A stretch of 64,000 bases of DNA, from assembly GCF_001425355.1 (NCBI RefSeq), contig NZ_LMQN01000020.1, forward strand, positions 1 through 64,000, read 5' to 3'. This DNA is from Chryseobacterium sp. Leaf405 (lineage in GTDB: Bacteria > Bacteroidota > Bacteroidia > Flavobacteriales > Weeksellaceae). Position numbers and translations under genes: made by a program. Position 1 is the stretch's first letter. Every line of letters starts with the position of its first letter. This document shows, piece by piece, positions 61,728 through 64,000 of this stretch. The notes beneath the pieces are model-generated. The model saw nothing but the letters and a program-made list of their open reading frames with translations. It searched no databases and was not told the DNA's origin.

Positions 61728-62207
61728 ATGAAATCTATTGCAGTACTTTTTGCCGTAATGCTCACCTTTTCCTGCTGTGCAGCAAGCTGCAGCAAAGAAG
61801 ACGAAGCTACACCCGCTCAAAATAACGGCAACCATAATAACAACCCCAATCCTATAGGCACCAAAATGAAAATCACCATCGGAACCGCCGTTTTTACAGC
61901 CACCTTGTACGACAATGCCAGTGGAAATGCCTTCAAAGCATTATTGCCACTCAACCTCAATATGACTGAACTGAATAGTAACGAAAAGTACTATGATTTA
62001 CCCAACAGTTTGCCTACAAATCCTGCGGTTGGCGGGGCTATCAAAGCCGGAGATTTAATGCTTTACGGCAGCAATACTTTGGTGCTTTTTTACAAAAACT
62101 TCAATACCTCTTACAGTTATTCAAGGCTTGGACTTATCGATAATCCCGCCGGACTTGAAGCGGCTTTAGGTAATGGAAATGTATTGGTGAAATTTGAAAT
62201 TAATTAA
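61728..62207 (+). CDS. Cyclophilin-like domain lipoprotein
   Basis: The protein has 159 aa. A signal peptide with a Cys-rich end ('FSCCAASCSKED') suggests a lipoprotein. The body ('KMKITIGTAVFTATLYDNAS', 'AFKALLPLNLNM', 'YYDLPNSL', 'GDLMLYGSNTLVLFYK', 'YSRLGLI') matches the small cyclophilin-like fold family of Bacteroidota. This group lacks proven prolyl isomerase activity. It lies between the dehydrogenase and the second cupin gene. Confidence 0.75.
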   Translation: MKSIAVLFAVMLTFSCCAASCSKEDEATPAQNNGNHNNNPNPIGTKMKITIGTAVFTATLYDNASGNAFKALLPLNLNMTELNSNEKYYDLPNSLPTNPAVGGAIKAGDLMLYGSNTLVLFYKNFNTSYSYSRLGLIDNPAGLEAALGNGNVLVKFEIN

Positions 62208-62218
62208 ACTTACATCAA

Positions 62219-62719
62219 ATGAAAAACGTCTTAAAATCAGTGGCCGCTACAATAATATTGGCCGCCATACTAATGTCGTGTGATAATAAAAATCAGAAAA
62301 AAATGAGTACAGATAAAAATTTAAACCAAATATTCCCGAAAGGAGAAAAAGGACCGGACATTAATTTTACAGGAAACGCCTACAATACGGCTTTGGTAGA
62401 TGCCCACAGCACCTTCACTACTGCTGTGGGTAATGTATACTTTGAACCCGGCGCCAGAAGCAACTGGCACAGTCATCCCGCAGGTCAGATTTTAATCATA
62501 ACCGATGGTGTAGGTTATCATCAGATCGAAGGGCAGCCGATTGAAATTATCAAAAAAGGAAGTGTGGTAAAATGCCCGCCCAATGTTCGCCACTGGCACG
62601 GCGCAAGTGCTGATGTAGGTTTACAACAGTTGTACATTGTTCCGAACACCGAAAAAGGAATTGTGAAATGGGAAGAAGCGGTAACGGATGAGGTGTATAA
62701 TAAAAGGCAGGCGAATTAA
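62219..62719 (+). CDS. Cupin-domain lipoprotein, copy 2
   Basis: The 166-aa paralogue of the 59976-60449 product has the core 'VYFEPGARSNWHSHPAGQIL', 'DGVGYHQIEGQP' and 'CPPNVRHWHGA', with a lipobox around 'LMSCD'. Identity to copy 1 is high over the whole cupin domain. It starts 11 bases after the cyclophilin-like gene, so it is probably in the same operon. Confidence 0.85.
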   Translation: MKNVLKSVAATIILAAILMSCDNKNQKKMSTDKNLNQIFPKGEKGPDINFTGNAYNTALVDAHSTFTTAVGNVYFEPGARSNWHSHPAGQILIITDGVGYHQIEGQPIEIIKKGSVVKCPPNVRHWHGASADVGLQQLYIVPNTEKGIVKWEEAVTDEVYNKRQAN

Positions 62720-62886
62720 TCATCATAAAAACGAAAATTCGCAACCTTTAATTGTAAAACAGATCTTTAAAATAAAGTCAAAATGAAAAAAATCATTCAA
62801 TCATTCTTTTTTCCTCGACCTAAGAGGGTGGAAAACTGCTGTGAAATATAAAACAGATTAAAATTAAAAAATTAATAAATCAAAAA

Positions 62887-63633
62887 ATGGAAAATAATAT
62901 CAAAGATAAAGTAATCATCATCACCGGCTCAAGCAGTGGAATGGGTGAAGCAGCCGCAAAACATTTGTCTGCACTTGGCGCAACGGTAGTATTAGGTGCC
63001 AGAAGAGCGGATAGAATTGAAAAATTAGCAGAGGAAATCAATAACGATGGCGGAAAAGCACTTGCCGTGGTAGCCGATGTAACGAATTTAGAACAAGTGA
63101 AAAACCTTGTTGATACCACAGTTCAAAAGTTCGGACGTATAGATGTCATCATTAACAATGCAGGGGTAATGCCATTATCCTTGGTGGAAAGCTTAAAAGT
63201 TGAAGAATGGAACACAATGATCGACGTGAATATTAAAGGCGTTCTCCATGGTATTGCCGCCGCTCTTCCGTATATGAAAGCGCAGAAATTCGGGCAAATC
63301 ATCAACACGGCATCCGTGGCAGGTCACAAGATATTCAATGGTTCTGCGGTTTATTCTGCGACCAAATTTGCTGTCAGAGCATTAACAGAAGGCTTAAGAA
63401 TGGAAGTAAAACCTTATAATATCCGAACAACAATTGTTTGCCCAGGGGCTGTTAAAACAGAATTATTGGAACAGATTACCGATGCAGATGTACGTAAAGC
63501 GAATGAAGATTATGTGGGAGAAGTAGGTATTAGCCCGGACAGTTTTGCCCGAGTGGTAGCTTTTGCAATTAGCCAGCCGGATGATGTGGACATCAATGAA
63601 GTGATATTCCGCCCGACAGCGCAGGAGCTTTAA
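62887..63633 (+). CDS. SDR family oxidoreductase
   Basis: The 248-aa classical SDR has 'ITGSSSGMGEAAA', 'NNAGVMPLS', 'INTASVAGHKIF', the catalytic 'YSATK' and 'IVCPGAVKTELL'. It resembles the oxidoreductases frequently found beside cupins and carboxymuconolactone decarboxylases. The next gene begins 17 bases downstream. Confidence 0.9.
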   Translation: MENNIKDKVIIITGSSSGMGEAAAKHLSALGATVVLGARRADRIEKLAEEINNDGGKALAVVADVTNLEQVKNLVDTTVQKFGRIDVIINNAGVMPLSLVESLKVEEWNTMIDVNIKGVLHGIAAALPYMKAQKFGQIINTASVAGHKIFNGSAVYSATKFAVRALTEGLRMEVKPYNIRTTIVCPGAVKTELLEQITDADVRKANEDYVGEVGISPDSFARVVAFAISQPDDVDINEVIFRPTAQEL

Positions 63634-63649
63634 AATAAAGAAAAAAATC

Positions 63650-64000
63650 ATGGATAAACAAAAAACCGGTGCTCTCACTTCAAAAGAACAAAATATCGTA
63701 AAAATTGCCGCTTTTACTGCAATAGGTAATATTTTTAATTTGAAAGTTGCTTTTAATGAGGGATTAAATGCAGGACTGGCGATCAATGAAATCAATGAAA
63801 TCTTAATTCAGCTTTATGCTTATTGCGGTTTTCCACGAAGCCTGAACGGGATCAACACTTTTATGTCGGTGATCGAAGAAAGAAAAGCCAAGGGCGTTGA
63901 GGACGAATCTGGTGACGAAGCATTAGAAGTAGAATCATCAGATAAATATTTACAAGGACAAAAAACACTGGAGAAATTATCCGGTGTATCACAATCTGGT
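63650..64000 (+). CDS. Carboxymuconolactone decarboxylase-like protein (cut by window end)
   Basis: The first 117 codons are open to the window edge. 'TSKEQNIVKIAAFTAIGN', 'LNAGLAINEINEILIQLYAY' and 'CGFPRSLNGINTFM' match the helical CMD/AhpD-like fold. Here 'YAYCGFPRS' has one Cys where AhpD-type enzymes have a CxxC pair. A second, glutamate-rich linker follows ('GVEDESGDEALEVESS'). It probably works with the upstream SDR and cupins. Confidence 0.75.
   Translation, partial: MDKQKTGALTSKEQNIVKIAAFTAIGNIFNLKVAFNEGLNAGLAINEINEILIQLYAYCGFPRSLNGINTFMSVIEERKAKGVEDESGDEALEVESSDKYLQGQKTLEKLSGVSQSG

Noticed and set aside
62783..62851. 22-codon frame starting MKKIIQSFFF
   Set aside because: It is too short and without homology I can recognise; it may be a chance frame or a leader remnant between the cupin and SDR genes.

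Overview
The window reads as an AT-rich Bacteroidota chromosome, most likely a Weeksellaceae/Flavobacteriia member such as Chryseobacterium. This is inferred from gene content, A-rich translation starts and a TAnnTTTG-type -7 box; no 16S or marker gene is present. About 45 kb is the right-hand part of an extracellular contractile injection system (eCIS; Afp/PVC/MAC/AlgoCIS-like). The other 19 kb is ordinary chromosome.

Region 1 (1-17044) is the tail and baseplate operon. It encodes two gp19-like tube proteins (the first cut by the window edge), a DUF5908 peptide, a LysM tube/spike adaptor, a VgrG-like spike, a PAAR tip, a gp25 wedge, Afp11- and Afp12-like baseplate proteins, and a Bacteroidota-type set of two large paralogues with PKD-like domains plus two unknowns. 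A large hairpin separates the tube genes from the baseplate genes. Sheath and cap genes are presumably to the left of the window.

Region 2 (17112-19605) is control and lysis. A convergent LexA/CI-like S24 repressor faces the operon, with a perfect 6-1-6 palindrome next to a -7 box in its upstream region. Two small proteins and a holin-like membrane protein follow.

Region 3 (19960-29022) is a cargo/polymorphic toxin island. It starts with a 1364-aa eCIS toxin with a conserved trunk and a variable C-terminus that looks phosphoribosyltransferase-like. Displaced C-terminal cassettes and immunity genes follow: a DUF2431/BMT5-like methyltransferase module with a SUKH-like protein and an AlkB-type demethylase, a decayed nuclease module, and degenerate immunity copies. 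Pieces of the trunk recur twice as recombination scars.

Region 4 (29217-45456) holds fibre and tip genes. Four proteins share an N-terminal docking motif, and there are two further tail-fibre proteins, one of 1537 aa with a beta-helix region. The AAA+ ATPase, a u-spanin-like lipoprotein and a T4-type lysozyme are interleaved with them. Two families of noncoding repeats lie between the fibre genes.

Region 5 (45499-64000) is chromosomal. It has a sulfane-sulfur operon (Crp/Fnr, TauE, MBL-rhodanese, two YeeE/YedE halves), an HxlR regulator downstream of two broken flavin monooxygenase genes, SDR and AraC genes, an alpha/beta-hydrolase lipoprotein with a Spy-like protein and a LytTR two-component pair, and a cluster of cupin lipoproteins, alcohol dehydrogenase, SDR and a carboxymuconolactone decarboxylase-like gene cut by the right edge.
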